Positions 33,829 through 42,567 of a stretch of 64,000 nucleotides of DNA are shown here, piece after piece (position 1 is the stretch's first letter; each line of letters starts with the position of its first letter). The stretch spans positions 1-64,000 of the forward strand of contig NTHE01000005.1 of the NCBI GenBank assembly GCA_002551355.1. The letters run 5' to 3'. A program made the position numbers and the translations under genes. The notes beneath the pieces are model-generated. The model saw only the letters and a program-made list of their open reading frames with translations, was not told where the DNA came from and searched no databases. The DNA comes from Streptomyces sp. man185. Its GTDB lineage: Bacteria; Actinomycetota; Actinomycetes; Streptomycetales; Streptomycetaceae.

Positions 33829-35375
33829 GCAATGAGGAAGCCGCCAACCAACACCCCCAGCAGGGGCAGGGGCACTCCGAGGGCCCGGACCCCCGGTACG
33901 GCGGCTGGGAGCCGACCCCGCAGGGCGACGGCTTCGACGCCGACGCCACCGCGGCCGACGCCACCGCGTTCGTCCACCTGTCGCCGGAGGACCTGGCGAA
34001 CATCCCCCTGGCCGCGCCCGGCCAGGGGTACGTCCCCCCGATGATCCTGCCGCTGACCCCGGCCGCCGGCCTGGACCCGGCGGCGACGGGCAGCTGGGTG
34101 ATCCAGACGCAGACCCAGCAGGCCGAGGCCGAGCAGCGCGCCCAGGAGGCCGCTGCCGCCGCCCAGGAGACCGGCGCGGTCCACTGGCCCGACCCGAACC
34201 AGCAGGGCGGCGTGCCCAGCGGCTACCAGGGCCCCTACCAGGACACCTCGCACGCCACGGCCCAGTGGAACTTCACCGAGGCTTTCGGCGAGGCGCCGGG
34301 CCCGGACGCGACCGCCCCGGAGCCGGCCGCTCCGGAGACCTCCCCGGCCGCCGGGGAAGCCGGCGCTCCCGGCCACACCGGACAGTGGACGATCCCGGTC
34401 GCGGAGGGGGATCTCCCGGACGAATCGGGCGAGTTCCTGGCCTCGGCGCACACCCCGCAGTGGTACGCGGACAGCGCCCGCCCGGCCACGCTGCCCGGCG
34501 GCGCCCCCGCCCCCTGGGCCACTCCGGAACCGGAGGCCGTCCCCGTACCCGCGACGGAGGAGGCCCCGGAAGCGGAACCGGTGACGGACGAGCCGGCAGC
34601 GCCACCCGAAGCCGGACCCGAGGCCGAAGCGAACGCATCCCCGGAAGGCGAAGCGGAACCGGGTGCGGAAACGGAAGCGAGCGCGGAGGCGGGCGCGCGT
34701 GCGGAGGCGGAAGCCACCGCGGCCCCGGACCCGGCCCCCGACCTCGTCGCGGCCCCCGCCCCCGCCCTCCTCGACGTACCGAGCGAGCACCCCGCCGCCT
34801 CCTACCTCCTCCATGTGAACGGCATGGACCGCCCGGTCAGCGACGCCTGGATCGGCGAGTCCCTGCTCTACGTGCTCCGCGAGCGCCTCGGCCTGGCCGG
34901 GGCCAAGGACGGCTGCTCGCAGGGCGAGTGCGGCGCGTGCAACGTCCAGGTCGACGGCCGGCTGGTCGCCTCCTGCCTGGTCCCCGCCGCCACGGCGGCG
35001 GGCAGCGAGGTGCGCACGGTCGAGGGCCTGGCCGTCGACGGCGAACCCTCCGACGTCCAGCGCGCCCTGTCCGCCTGCGGAGCCGTCCAGTGCGGCTTCT
35101 GCATCCCCGGCATGGCGATGACCGTCCACGACCTGCTGGAGGGCAACCACGCCCCCAGCGAGCTGGAGACCCGCCAGGCGCTCTGCGGCAACCTCTGCCG
35201 CTGCTCCGGCTACCGGGGCGTGCTCGACGCGGTCGCGGACGTCGTCGCGGCCCGCGAGGCGAGCGCCGAGGCGGCCACGGCGGTCCCGGACGAGGCGCGC
35301 ATCCCGCACCAGGCCGAGCCGGGCGCCGGCGGCGTGCAGCAGGGGCCCCACCCGCACGAGGGAGAGGCGCAGTGA
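33825..35375 (+). CDS. Molybdenum hydroxylase, 2Fe-2S subunit with a long low-complexity N-terminal extension
   Basis: A 516-aa protein in which only residues from about 325 on form the usual iron-sulfur subunit: the plant-type ferredoxin cluster (DGCSQGECGACNV with the fourth Cys in SCLVPA) and the helical second cluster (CGFCIPGM and LCGNLCRCSGY). The usual size is about 160 residues. The first 320 are Ala/Glu/Pro/Gly-rich, probably disordered, with several Trp-containing motifs (GQWTIPVAEG, TAQWNFTEAFG, TPQWYADSA). No domain is recognised there. The start overlaps the FAD subunit stop. The extension could tether the complex to a partner. Confidence 0.88.
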   Translation: MSNEEAANQHPQQGQGHSEGPDPRYGGWEPTPQGDGFDADATAADATAFVHLSPEDLANIPLAAPGQGYVPPMILPLTPAAGLDPAATGSWVIQTQTQQAEAEQRAQEAAAAAQETGAVHWPDPNQQGGVPSGYQGPYQDTSHATAQWNFTEAFGEAPGPDATAPEPAAPETSPAAGEAGAPGHTGQWTIPVAEGDLPDESGEFLASAHTPQWYADSARPATLPGGAPAPWATPEPEAVPVPATEEAPEAEPVTDEPAAPPEAGPEAEANASPEGEAEPGAETEASAEAGARAEAEATAAPDPAPDLVAAPAPALLDVPSEHPAASYLLHVNGMDRPVSDAWIGESLLYVLRERLGLAGAKDGCSQGECGACNVQVDGRLVASCLVPAATAAGSEVRTVEGLAVDGEPSDVQRALSACGAVQCGFCIPGMAMTVHDLLEGNHAPSELETRQALCGNLCRCSGYRGVLDAVADVVAAREASAEAATAVPDEARIPHQAEPGAGGVQQGPHPHEGEAQ

Positions 35376-35482
35376 GGCACGCCCGCGGCCCCGCCGTACG
35401 ACAGCAGCACCCGCACCACGCGAACCCAGGGCCCACCCCCCGTCGCCGCACCGGCGGGGCGAACGACAAGGAGGCGGCGTGA
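35372..35482 (+). CDS. Possible 36-residue coupled small ORF between the hydroxylase subunits
   Basis: GTG at 35372 overlaps the stop of the iron-sulfur subunit (GTGA) and has GGAGAGG 4 nt upstream; the frame runs to TGA 35480-35482, which overlaps the GTG start of the large subunit. The product (start MRHARGPAVRQQHPHH) is basic and His/Arg/Pro-rich, with no known domain. The double overlap suggests translational coupling across the 103-bp gap, either to make a peptide or simply to carry ribosomes to the next start. Confidence 0.35.
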   Translation: MRHARGPAVRQQHPHHANPGPTPRRRTGGANDKEAA

Positions 35483-37839
35483 GCAGCGACGCGGCCACCG
35501 CGGCCAACGCGACCAGCACCAGCCTGCCCAGGATCGACGCCATCGGCGGCGGTCCGGGCGCGGGCTCCGGCCCGGACCAGGAGCCGCCCCTGCTGGGCCT
35601 CGGCGCCTCACTGCCGGCCGCCGACGCCCGCGCGAAGACCGAGGGCACCTTCCCGTACGCCGCCGACCTCTGGGCCGAGGGCCTGCTGTGGGCCGCCGTG
35701 CTGCGCTCCCCGCACCCGCACGCGCGGATCCTGTCCATCGACACCTCGGGGGCCGAGGAGATGCCCGGGGTGCGTGCGGTCGTCACGCACGAGGACGTGC
35801 CGGGGGACAGCAACTACGGCCGCCATGTGGTGGACCGCCCGGTGTTCGCCTCCGACCTGGTCCGCCACCACGGCGAGCCGATCGCGGCGGTCGCCGCCGA
35901 CCACCCGGACACCGCACGGCTGGCTGCCGCCGCCATCGCCGTACGGTACGAGGTGCTGGAGCCGGTCACGGATCCGGAGAAGGCGTTCGCCGCGGAGCCG
36001 CTGCACCCCGACGGCAATCTGATCCGCCACATCCCCCTGCGTTACGGCGACGCGGAGGCGACGGGCGAGGTCGTGGTGGAGGGCCTGTACCGCATCGGCC
36101 GCCAGGACCCGGCCCCGATCGGCGCGGAGGCCGGCCTAGCCGTGCCCCGCCCGGACGGCGGCGTCGAGATCTACACCGCCTCCACCGACCCGCACACCGA
36201 CCGTGACCTGATCGCGGCCTGCTTCGGCCTGGAGCCGGACCGGGTCAAAGTCGTCGTGACCGGGGTGCCCGGCGCGACCGGCGACCGCGAGGACCCGGGA
36301 TTCCAGATCCCGCTGGGCCTGCTGGCGCTGCGTACCGGCTGCCCGGTGAAGCTGGCCGCGAGCCGCGAGGAGTCCTTTCTCGGCCACACCCACCGCCACC
36401 CCACGCTCCTGCGCTATCGCCACCACGCGGACGCGGAGGGCCGGCTGGTCAAGGTGGAGGCCCAGATCCTGCTCGACGCGGGCGCGTACGCCGACGCCTC
36501 ATCCGAGTCCCTGGCCGCCGCCGTGGCCTTCGCCTGCGGCCCGTACGTCGTCCCGCACGCCTTCATCGAGGGCTGGGCGGTCCGCACGAACAACCCGCCG
36601 TCGGGCCACGTACGCGGCGAGGGCGCGATGCAGGTCTGCGCGGCGTACGAGGGCCAGATGGACAAGCTGGCCGCGAAGCTGGGCATCGACCCGGCCGAAC
36701 TGCGCCTGCGCAACACGCTCTCCACGGGCGACATCCTGCCCACGGGCCAGACGGTGACCTGCCCGGCCCCGGTGGCCGAACTGCTCCAGGCCGTACGCGA
36801 CCACCCCCTCCCGTCCCTCCCCAAGGACGCCCCGGAGGGCGACTGGCTGCTGCCGGGCGGCCCAGAGGGCGCGGGGGAGCCCGGGGCGGTGCGCCGGGGC
36901 GTGGGCTACGGCGTCGGCATGGTCCACATGCTCGGCGCCGAGGGCACGGACGAGGTCTCGACGGCCACGGTCCGGGTCCACGACGGCGTGGCCACAGTGA
37001 TCTGCGCGGCGGTGGAAACGGGCCAGGGCTTCACCACCCTCGCCCGCCAGATCGTCCAGGAGGTCCTGGGCGTGGACGAGGTCCACGTGGCCGCGGTCGA
37101 CACCGACCAGCCCCCGGCGGGCCCGGCGACGCACGGCCGCCACACCTGGGTGTCGGGCGGGGCGGTGGAGCGCGCGGCGAAGATGGTCCGCACCCAGCTC
37201 CTCCAGCCGCTGGCCCACAAGTTCGGCATGTCCACGGAGCTGCTCCAGATCGCCGACGGCAAGATCACCTCGTACGACGGCGTCCTGTCCACCACCGTCA
37301 CGGAGGCGTTGGACGGCAAGGAGCTCTGGGCCACCGCCCAGTGCCGCCCCCACCCCACGGAACCGCTGGACGAGTCGGGCCAGGGCGACGCGTTCGTCGG
37401 CCTCGCGTTCTGCGCGGTACGGGCGGTGGTCGACGTCGACATCGAGCTCGGCTCCGTACGCGTCGTCGAGATGGCGGTCGCGCAGGACGTGGGCCGCGTC
37501 CTCAACCCCGCCCAGCTGGCGATCCGCATCGAGGCGGGCATCACGCAGGGCATCGGCGCGGCCCTCACGGAGAACCTCCGCACCGCGAAGGGCCTGATCC
37601 GCCACCCCGACCTGACCGGCTACGCGCTCCCGACCTCGCTGGACGCCCCGGACATCCGCATCGTGAAACTGGTCGAGGAACGCGACGTGGTCGCCCCCTT
37701 CGGCGCGAAGCCGGCCTCGGCGGTCCCGGTCGTCACGGCCCCCGCCGCCGTAGCCTCCGCGGTCCGCTCCGCCACGGGTCGCCCGGTGAACCGACTCCCC
37801 ATCAGACCTCAGGCGGCGGTGGCAACACCCAAGCCCTGA
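35479..37839 (+). CDS. Molybdenum hydroxylase, large molybdopterin-binding subunit (atypical)
   Basis: A 786-aa protein starting at GTG 35479 with AAGGAGG just upstream. It has the aldehyde-oxidase a/b hammerhead domain (about residues 45-160) and the molybdopterin-binding domains (about 180-770), including VRGEGAMQVCAAYE and ETGQGFTTLARQIV. Two features differ from active xanthine dehydrogenases: RGFGxPQ reads RGEGAMQ, and the C-terminal GVGEPP motif with the catalytic Glu reads PASAVP, placing Ala748 where the Glu should be. The first 30 residues are low-complexity. The complex may have an unusual substrate or a changed reaction. Confidence 0.88.
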   Translation: MSSDAATAANATSTSLPRIDAIGGGPGAGSGPDQEPPLLGLGASLPAADARAKTEGTFPYAADLWAEGLLWAAVLRSPHPHARILSIDTSGAEEMPGVRAVVTHEDVPGDSNYGRHVVDRPVFASDLVRHHGEPIAAVAADHPDTARLAAAAIAVRYEVLEPVTDPEKAFAAEPLHPDGNLIRHIPLRYGDAEATGEVVVEGLYRIGRQDPAPIGAEAGLAVPRPDGGVEIYTASTDPHTDRDLIAACFGLEPDRVKVVVTGVPGATGDREDPGFQIPLGLLALRTGCPVKLAASREESFLGHTHRHPTLLRYRHHADAEGRLVKVEAQILLDAGAYADASSESLAAAVAFACGPYVVPHAFIEGWAVRTNNPPSGHVRGEGAMQVCAAYEGQMDKLAAKLGIDPAELRLRNTLSTGDILPTGQTVTCPAPVAELLQAVRDHPLPSLPKDAPEGDWLLPGGPEGAGEPGAVRRGVGYGVGMVHMLGAEGTDEVSTATVRVHDGVATVICAAVETGQGFTTLARQIVQEVLGVDEVHVAAVDTDQPPAGPATHGRHTWVSGGAVERAAKMVRTQLLQPLAHKFGMSTELLQIADGKITSYDGVLSTTVTEALDGKELWATAQCRPHPTEPLDESGQGDAFVGLAFCAVRAVVDVDIELGSVRVVEMAVAQDVGRVLNPAQLAIRIEAGITQGIGAALTENLRTAKGLIRHPDLTGYALPTSLDAPDIRIVKLVEERDVVAPFGAKPASAVPVVTAPAAVASAVRSATGRPVNRLPIRPQAAVATPKP

Positions 37840-37875
37840 CTGGCTCGTAACCGCCGTCGGGGCAGTGTGATGCGC

Positions 37876-37889
37876 ATTGCACGTGCAAT
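37876..37889 (+). promoter_or_regulatory. 14-bp perfect palindrome upstream of the ESX-like genes
   Basis: ATTGCACGTGCAAT is a perfect palindrome 78 bp before the first gene of the island. It is likely an operator for a dimeric regulator. TACAGT (37920-37925) downstream could be a -10 element. Confidence 0.5.
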
Positions 37890-37966
37890 CAAAGGGTGCG
37901 AGCTGTCACTGATGCTGGCTACAGTGATCCTCGAAGCTGTACCAGCAGGACAACGGGGAGGGTGTT

Positions 37967-38509
37967 GTGGCGACGGGAGAGGGCTCCGAAGGGGCCGGCT
38001 CCTCCGGGGGGCTCTTCGGGGGATTCATTGGGGGCGCCGTCGCTGCGGCGCAGAGCATGGTTTCGGACCTCTACACGGAGCTGGAATCCTTCACCAAGTT
38101 CCGTGACCGTATCGACGAGATACTGGTGGACCTGAAGGCTTCGCCGGCGGACGCCAAGAAGCTGGGCGAGATCTCCATCAAGGACAGCCAGTTCGGCGAC
38201 GTTGCCTGGCCGGAGGCGAAGACCCTGTTCGCCTCGTACGAGAAGGTCGTCGGCGAGCTGGAGACCTTGTCGAAGCTGCTCTCGGACTCCATAGAGGGCA
38301 TGAGCATCGCGGTCCTGGCGTCGCACAAGGGCTACGACAACATGGACCAGGACATCCGCGACCGCATGCTCGCCATCAAGGCAGATGCGGAGGAGCACTA
38401 CCCAGGCAAGTACAACCCGGTTCCGGGCGGAGACAAGCCGGGCGCAAACGGCGAGAAGACGCCGCCCACGCCCCAGCCTTCGCCGACCGATGACACCGGG
38501 GGTGCCTGA
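37967..38509 (+). CDS. ESX/type VII-associated helical protein
   Basis: A 180-aa protein starting at GTG 37967 with GGGGAGGG upstream. After a Gly/Ser-rich start (GEGSEGAGSSGGLFGGFIGG) it is mainly helical (about residues 25-140), with the heptad-like LYTELESFTKFRDRIDEILVDL, and ends in a Pro/Gly/Lys-rich tail. It resembles the helical proteins that accompany WXG100-type genes and mycosins in Streptomyces, but no exact family is recognised. It lies 48 bp upstream of the WXG-like gene and is probably cotranscribed. It may be an ESX substrate or a chaperone partner. Confidence 0.7.
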   Translation: MATGEGSEGAGSSGGLFGGFIGGAVAAAQSMVSDLYTELESFTKFRDRIDEILVDLKASPADAKKLGEISIKDSQFGDVAWPEAKTLFASYEKVVGELETLSKLLSDSIEGMSIAVLASHKGYDNMDQDIRDRMLAIKADAEEHYPGKYNPVPGGDKPGANGEKTPPTPQPSPTDDTGGA

Positions 38510-38557
38510 TGGCGGTAGGGCTGGCACGGCGATCAGCGGTACGAACGGGGGAGTGAG

Positions 38558-39997
38558 ATGGGTTCGACATCGTTTGAGGACATGTCGCACAAGCAGATGA
38601 TCGCGTGGCTCGACCAGGCCAGCAGCACGGCTGTCCAGGGTGTGGCCGATCGTCTGTCGAGCGCGGCGAAAGAGATCTCGAAAATCGGCGAAGAGCTGAA
38701 GGTCCGTCCGCAGATCGTGAAGTGGAAGGGCGAGGGCGCCGATTCGTTCCGCACGTGGAGCGCGGATCTGGCCAACTCCACTCTGCGCCTGGGCGAGTTC
38801 AGCAGGGACGCCTCGAAGCGCCTGGGTGAGACCGCCACGGCGATCGCTCAGGCCAAGGCGGCGGTCCCTCGCCCCACGGGAGACCCCGAGGCGAGCCTCA
38901 AGGCCGCGGAGTCGGCGCGGAACGACCCGGACTCCGCGGGGCTGATCAAGAAGCTGAACGGGGAGCGGGAGGCTGTGGCGGCGGAGATGCGGAAGCTCTC
39001 CCAGACGTACACACATTCGGTGTCCCAGCTCGACAAGCTGGAGCGGCCGACGTTTCCGCCGCCGCCGCAGGGTATTTCGCCGGAGGCTGTGGGCAGGCGG
39101 GAAGATGCCAACGGGCACATCTCCGGCGGTGTGCCGACCGGGGGCGTTGCTGCAGGTGCCGTACCCAGTGCGGTCGGTAGCGTATCGACGCCTGGGGGTG
39201 TCCATGGAGTGACGGTGGGTCCGGACGAACCCCCGCTCAAGCACGCGAGCGTGTCTTCGCCGGTGGCAGGGGTGGTGCAGCGGCCGGTGGACATGGAGAT
39301 CGATAGCGTTGCGACGCTGCCGCCGGCACCATCGAATCCGGTGGTAGGTCCGGCCGTGACTCCCGGCGTCAACAAGCCCGACGGGTTTGTCACGGGGCCT
39401 GCTGCTGTCCTGCCACCTCCCGTCGCGGGTGGGCCCGGTTTGCTGCCGCCGGCCAACGCCGGGGGCAGGGCTATGGGCATGGCCCGTCCTCCCACGGCTT
39501 TGGGTGCGGGCCCGTTGGCCCCGCCGATCCGAGACGGCGGGATCACCGGTGGCCGCCCTGTGGCACAGACCACCGGGCGCCCAACGGGAGGTCTGCCGCG
39601 TGGCACGGTGATCGGAGGCGAAGGTACTCAGGCTGGCCGCGGGATGATGGGACACGGTGCCGGTGGCGGCATGGGAGGCGCCGGGGGCGGTAGCCGGAGC
39701 GGGATCGTCGGTGACCGCCGACTGCCGGGGCAGACCGGTGGCATGGTGGGCGGACGGCCGCCGCAGCAGACAGGAAGCGCTACCGGCCGCCCCTTTACGC
39801 CTGGGGGCACGGGACTGGTGCGAGGGGCCGGATCGGGCGAGGGTAGCCGCGCGGTCGGTCAGATAGGCCGCGGAGCCACTCCGCGGCGAGCTGGGGATCC
39901 CCGGCGCGATGAAAGCGAGCGGCCGGACTACCTCGTCGAGGATGAGGAAACCTGGCAGCAGGGCAGCCGACGGGTTGTCCCGCCGGTCATCGACTGA
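38558..39997 (+). CDS. WXG/PPE-like helical protein with Gly/Pro-rich tail (probable type VII substrate)
   Basis: A 479-aa protein. The N-terminal 150 residues are a helical hairpin with a W-x-G turn (KWKGEGADSFRTW, about residues 50-62), typical of WXG100/PPE-type secreted proteins. Residues from about 170 on are Gly/Pro/Val-rich with repeats of GGR/PGGT-like segments, and the very end is acidic and basic (ERPDYLVEDEETWQQGSRR). GGGGGAG lies before the ATG at 38558. The mycosin gene follows 29 bp on. The likely role is a secreted or surface-displayed protein of the ESX pathway; direct evidence is only the fold pattern. Confidence 0.75.
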   Translation: MGSTSFEDMSHKQMIAWLDQASSTAVQGVADRLSSAAKEISKIGEELKVRPQIVKWKGEGADSFRTWSADLANSTLRLGEFSRDASKRLGETATAIAQAKAAVPRPTGDPEASLKAAESARNDPDSAGLIKKLNGEREAVAAEMRKLSQTYTHSVSQLDKLERPTFPPPPQGISPEAVGRREDANGHISGGVPTGGVAAGAVPSAVGSVSTPGGVHGVTVGPDEPPLKHASVSSPVAGVVQRPVDMEIDSVATLPPAPSNPVVGPAVTPGVNKPDGFVTGPAAVLPPPVAGGPGLLPPANAGGRAMGMARPPTALGAGPLAPPIRDGGITGGRPVAQTTGRPTGGLPRGTVIGGEGTQAGRGMMGHGAGGGMGGAGGGSRSGIVGDRRLPGQTGGMVGGRPPQQTGSATGRPFTPGGTGLVRGAGSGEGSRAVGQIGRGATPRRAGDPRRDESERPDYLVEDEETWQQGSRRVVPPVID

Positions 39998-40026
39998 GCA
40001 GCAAGAATCCAGAAAAAGGGAATGGA

Positions 40027-41403
40027 ATGCGTACCAGCAGTGCAGCCGTTGCCCGGCGTGGGGCCGTTGTGTCAGCCGTTGTGGCGCTGCTCTTGGTAGG
40101 TGTTACGTCTGCACACGCTGATTCCGTTCGTTCCGGCCAGTGGCATCTGGATGTGATGCGTGCCGAGCAGATGTGGAAGACCAGCACTGGCGAGAATGTC
40201 ACTGTTGCGGTGATCGATTCAGGTGTGGATGCTTCAGTTCCTGATCTTCAGGGGCGCGTTCTCAAAGGGAAAGACCTGGCGGCGGACGCTCCGGGAGGCG
40301 AGCATACGGACTATGCCAATCATGGAACGGGGATCGCTGGACTCATTGCTGGAACCGGCAACGCCGGCGGCAGGGACGGTGCCTTCGGCTTGGCCCCCGG
40401 ATCCAAAATTCTCCCTATCCGCGTCAGAGATAGTGCGGGTAAAGTCAATGGTGCGACTGGAGATAAATATTTCAACGATGACCTGTCGGCGGCAATTCGC
40501 TTTGCTGCGAATCAAGGGGCCAAGGTCATCAATGTTTCTCTCGGTAATAACGCCGGATCGCAACGGTTGACGGAGTCTGTGATTTATGCCCTGGAGAAAG
40601 GGTCGCTGATCTTCGCGGCAGCGGGAAACAGCGGAGATGAGGAAAACTCCATCGAGTATCCCGCCGGGACGCCGGGTGTTGTCGGCGTGGGATCCGTCGG
40701 AAGGGACCTCAGAAGGGCCGATTCTTCTCAGTACGGACCGCAGGTTGATCTCGCAGCGCCAGGCGTGGACACCATTCACGCGTGTTCTGGAGGAACCCAG
40801 TTGTGTAAGAGCAGCGGCACGAGCTACGCAACAGCTCTCGCCTCTGCCTCGGCGGCCCTGATCTGGTCCAAGCATCCGGATTGGACGAACAATCAGGTTC
40901 TGCGGGTCATGCTGAACACTGCAGGCGGCCCCGTCAGTGGCAAGGAGCGGTCGGACGGGATCGGCTACGGGATCGTTCGTCCGCGTATTGCTCTCAAGAC
41001 GCCAGGGGACCCCGGGCCCGCCGACGTGTACCCGCTGCCGGATCTTGCCGCTGCGGAGTCCAAGTCGCCCTCGCCGCAGCCGTCCAAGGGTGCGGATGGT
41101 GCCCGCGACACCAAGGAACCGGCTGCCGTGGCTGCGGACGAGGGCGGCAACACAGGGCTCTGGCTCGGCCTTGGCGCTGGCGCAGCCGTTGTAGTGGGCG
41201 GAGTCGTGGCCGCAGCAGTAGTCCGCTCCCGTCGGCGGGAGGCTGTTGCCGCACAGGCTCCGCCGTCGTGGCAACAGCAGCCGTACCCGCACCAACAGCA
41301 TGTGCAGCCGCCGTACTCTCCGTACGGTCCGCCGCCGAACAACTCCCACCCCGACGTTCCCTACGGAGCCCCTCCTGGCCGAGGACCCGGCTCCGTCGGC
41401 TGA
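40027..41403 (+). CDS. Mycosin: membrane-anchored S8 serine protease of a type VII locus
   Basis: A 458-aa subtilisin-family protease with a signal peptide (about residues 1-31), catalytic Asp64 (VAVIDSGVD), His99 (ANHGTGIAGL), oxyanion Asn201 (AAAGNSG) and Ser266 (GTSYATALAS), then a linker, a C-terminal membrane helix (about 375-398, GLGAGAAVVVGGVVAAAVV) and a Gln/Pro-rich cytoplasmic tail. This is the mycosin layout; mycosins process or stabilise type VII secretion machinery at the outer face of the membrane. The gene has more A/T in wobble positions than its neighbours, especially at its 5' end, suggesting transfer. Confidence 0.9.
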   Translation: MRTSSAAVARRGAVVSAVVALLLVGVTSAHADSVRSGQWHLDVMRAEQMWKTSTGENVTVAVIDSGVDASVPDLQGRVLKGKDLAADAPGGEHTDYANHGTGIAGLIAGTGNAGGRDGAFGLAPGSKILPIRVRDSAGKVNGATGDKYFNDDLSAAIRFAANQGAKVINVSLGNNAGSQRLTESVIYALEKGSLIFAAAGNSGDEENSIEYPAGTPGVVGVGSVGRDLRRADSSQYGPQVDLAAPGVDTIHACSGGTQLCKSSGTSYATALASASAALIWSKHPDWTNNQVLRVMLNTAGGPVSGKERSDGIGYGIVRPRIALKTPGDPGPADVYPLPDLAAAESKSPSPQPSKGADGARDTKEPAAVAADEGGNTGLWLGLGAGAAVVVGGVVAAAVVRSRRREAVAAQAPPSWQQQPYPHQQHVQPPYSPYGPPPNNSHPDVPYGAPPGRGPGSVG

Positions 41404-41925
41404 GGGGCGTCCCAGGCCTGTGTGCGGCGCGATGACAAGTGATGGGATACGCGGTACTGGCGAGGTGTCCGCACCCAGGGGATCGCTCTGCATCTTCACC
41501 TCCCTGGCCTGAAGTCTCGTCTGCTACCGACGGCCTCAATGAACCACGGTCCACTGCCGCGTGCCTTCGCTTCGGTGCGCCCTGCAGAGCCCTACCTGAT
41601 CAAGGTCGCGGCTCCTCCGTCTGAGAGTGTGACGAGCCGCATATTGCTCTGCTCCGCGGTGGGGCGCGCGATGGCAGAATTCGAACCCAATCAATTGGCT
41701 GAAACGAAGTATCTTATCTGCGCCAATGCAGCTTCTGTAGGGGGCAAGGCTCGCAGGAAGGCGGTAAGTCGCCAGGCGGAGTCGGCTCTCGCCGCGTGAT
41801 GGAGTTGCGGAGACCGTATGGTTTGGGGCGATCCGACCGATGCCAGGCGGCTAGCCTGGGTGTGCTCGTCGGGGGGGGGAGTCGCCAAGGTCTCGCGCAC
41901 TTCACAAGTGACCACAGGGGAATTC
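41404..41925 (+). other. 520-bp gene-poor region inside the island
   Basis: No gene is well supported. A 42-codon frame from ATG 41671 (start MAEFEPNQLAETKY) has a weak G-rich site upstream and A/T-richer codons than core genes, but nothing recognisable. The promoter for the gene at 41926 should lie in the last 150 bp. Confidence 0.4.
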
Positions 41926-42360
41926 ATGACGTTCGACGCAGAATGGTCAAAGCTTCGCGCCGAATCGGCCCAGAGGGTCGATATGCGCCTCAATGGCACA
42001 CCTGCTGAGCCAGGAAGCCCGAAGGGCCCGTCCCAGGCTGACCTTGCCGTCAACGATGGCGACCTGGGTGCGATCGGGCATGACGCGTATGAGCTGCGCT
42101 CGCGGCTGTCGAAGGATGGCGATCACGCCCGTCCCGCGACCTTCGACGCGGCTATCGCGCTCTCCAACGGCAACTTCGTGAGTGGCTCCGGTCTGCTGAA
42201 GGTCCACGACCGCTGGCAGACGCACCTCAAGACGCTCCTCGACGCGTGCGCGCAGATCTCGAACCACCTCGACTACTCCACGGCCGCCCATCACGAGGAC
42301 GACGTTCAGATCGTCGGCGATCTGCTCAGAGTCTCCAAGCTCAACGACTATCTGAAGTAA
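41926..42360 (+). CDS. Small helical partner protein of the DUF6571-like cassette
   Basis: A 144-aa protein starting at ATG 41926 after AGGGGA. It is predicted helical with a compact C-terminal half (LLKVHDRWQTHLKTLLDACAQISNHLDYSTAAHHEDD, then VGDLLRVSKLNDYLK). It resembles proteins encoded just upstream of large ESX-type helical proteins in actinomycetes, and here it is followed at 17 bp by the decapitated start of such a protein. A role as chaperone or heterodimer partner is inferred. The in-frame extension to 41818 lacks a ribosome site and is not used. Confidence 0.65.
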   Translation: MTFDAEWSKLRAESAQRVDMRLNGTPAEPGSPKGPSQADLAVNDGDLGAIGHDAYELRSRLSKDGDHARPATFDAAIALSNGNFVSGSGLLKVHDRWQTHLKTLLDACAQISNHLDYSTAAHHEDDVQIVGDLLRVSKLNDYLK

Positions 42361-42377
42361 GTATCGCGGGAGTTGGC

Positions 42378-42560
42378 GTACTGAAGTGCGAGGACATCAT
42401 CGACGCACCGCTCGGCAAGCTGAAGGAGGCTGTCGACGACTGGTCGGAGATGGTCACCAAGCTGCGTCGCCTGGCCGAGGTGGCCAATGACGGGATGAAG
42501 GTCAAGGCGGACAAGGCCGAGTGGGACGGCGTGAACGCCGGCGTCACCCAGAGCTCGTAA
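42378..42560 (+). pseudogene. Truncated copy of the large helical protein, start codon lost
   Basis: The frame from 42378 encodes VLKCEDIIDAPLGKLKEAVDDW... and ends at TAA after 60 codons with GVNAGVTQSS. It aligns end to end with the first 60 residues of the intact protein on the opposite strand at 45788 (MLTFDDVVHAPVSKLKTAADDW... to GVNAGVTKEF). The intact copy starts with GTG; the equivalent codon here is GTA, so the start is lost, and the remaining 700 residues are missing. A 17-bp sequence at the break is repeated at 45877. Confidence 0.8.
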
Positions 42561-42567
42561 CACGATC
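42551..42567 (+). repeat. 17-bp direct repeat, left copy
   Basis: GAGCTCGTAACACGATC matches 45877-45893 with one mismatch in the same orientation, and weaker similarity (TGCCTT) continues downstream. It sits exactly where the truncated copy ends. Confidence 0.75.

Noticed and set aside
41539..41799. 86-codon frame between the mycosin and partner genes
   Set aside because: No ribosome site for the first start and no recognisable content. Only a shorter internal start at 41671 is weakly possible.
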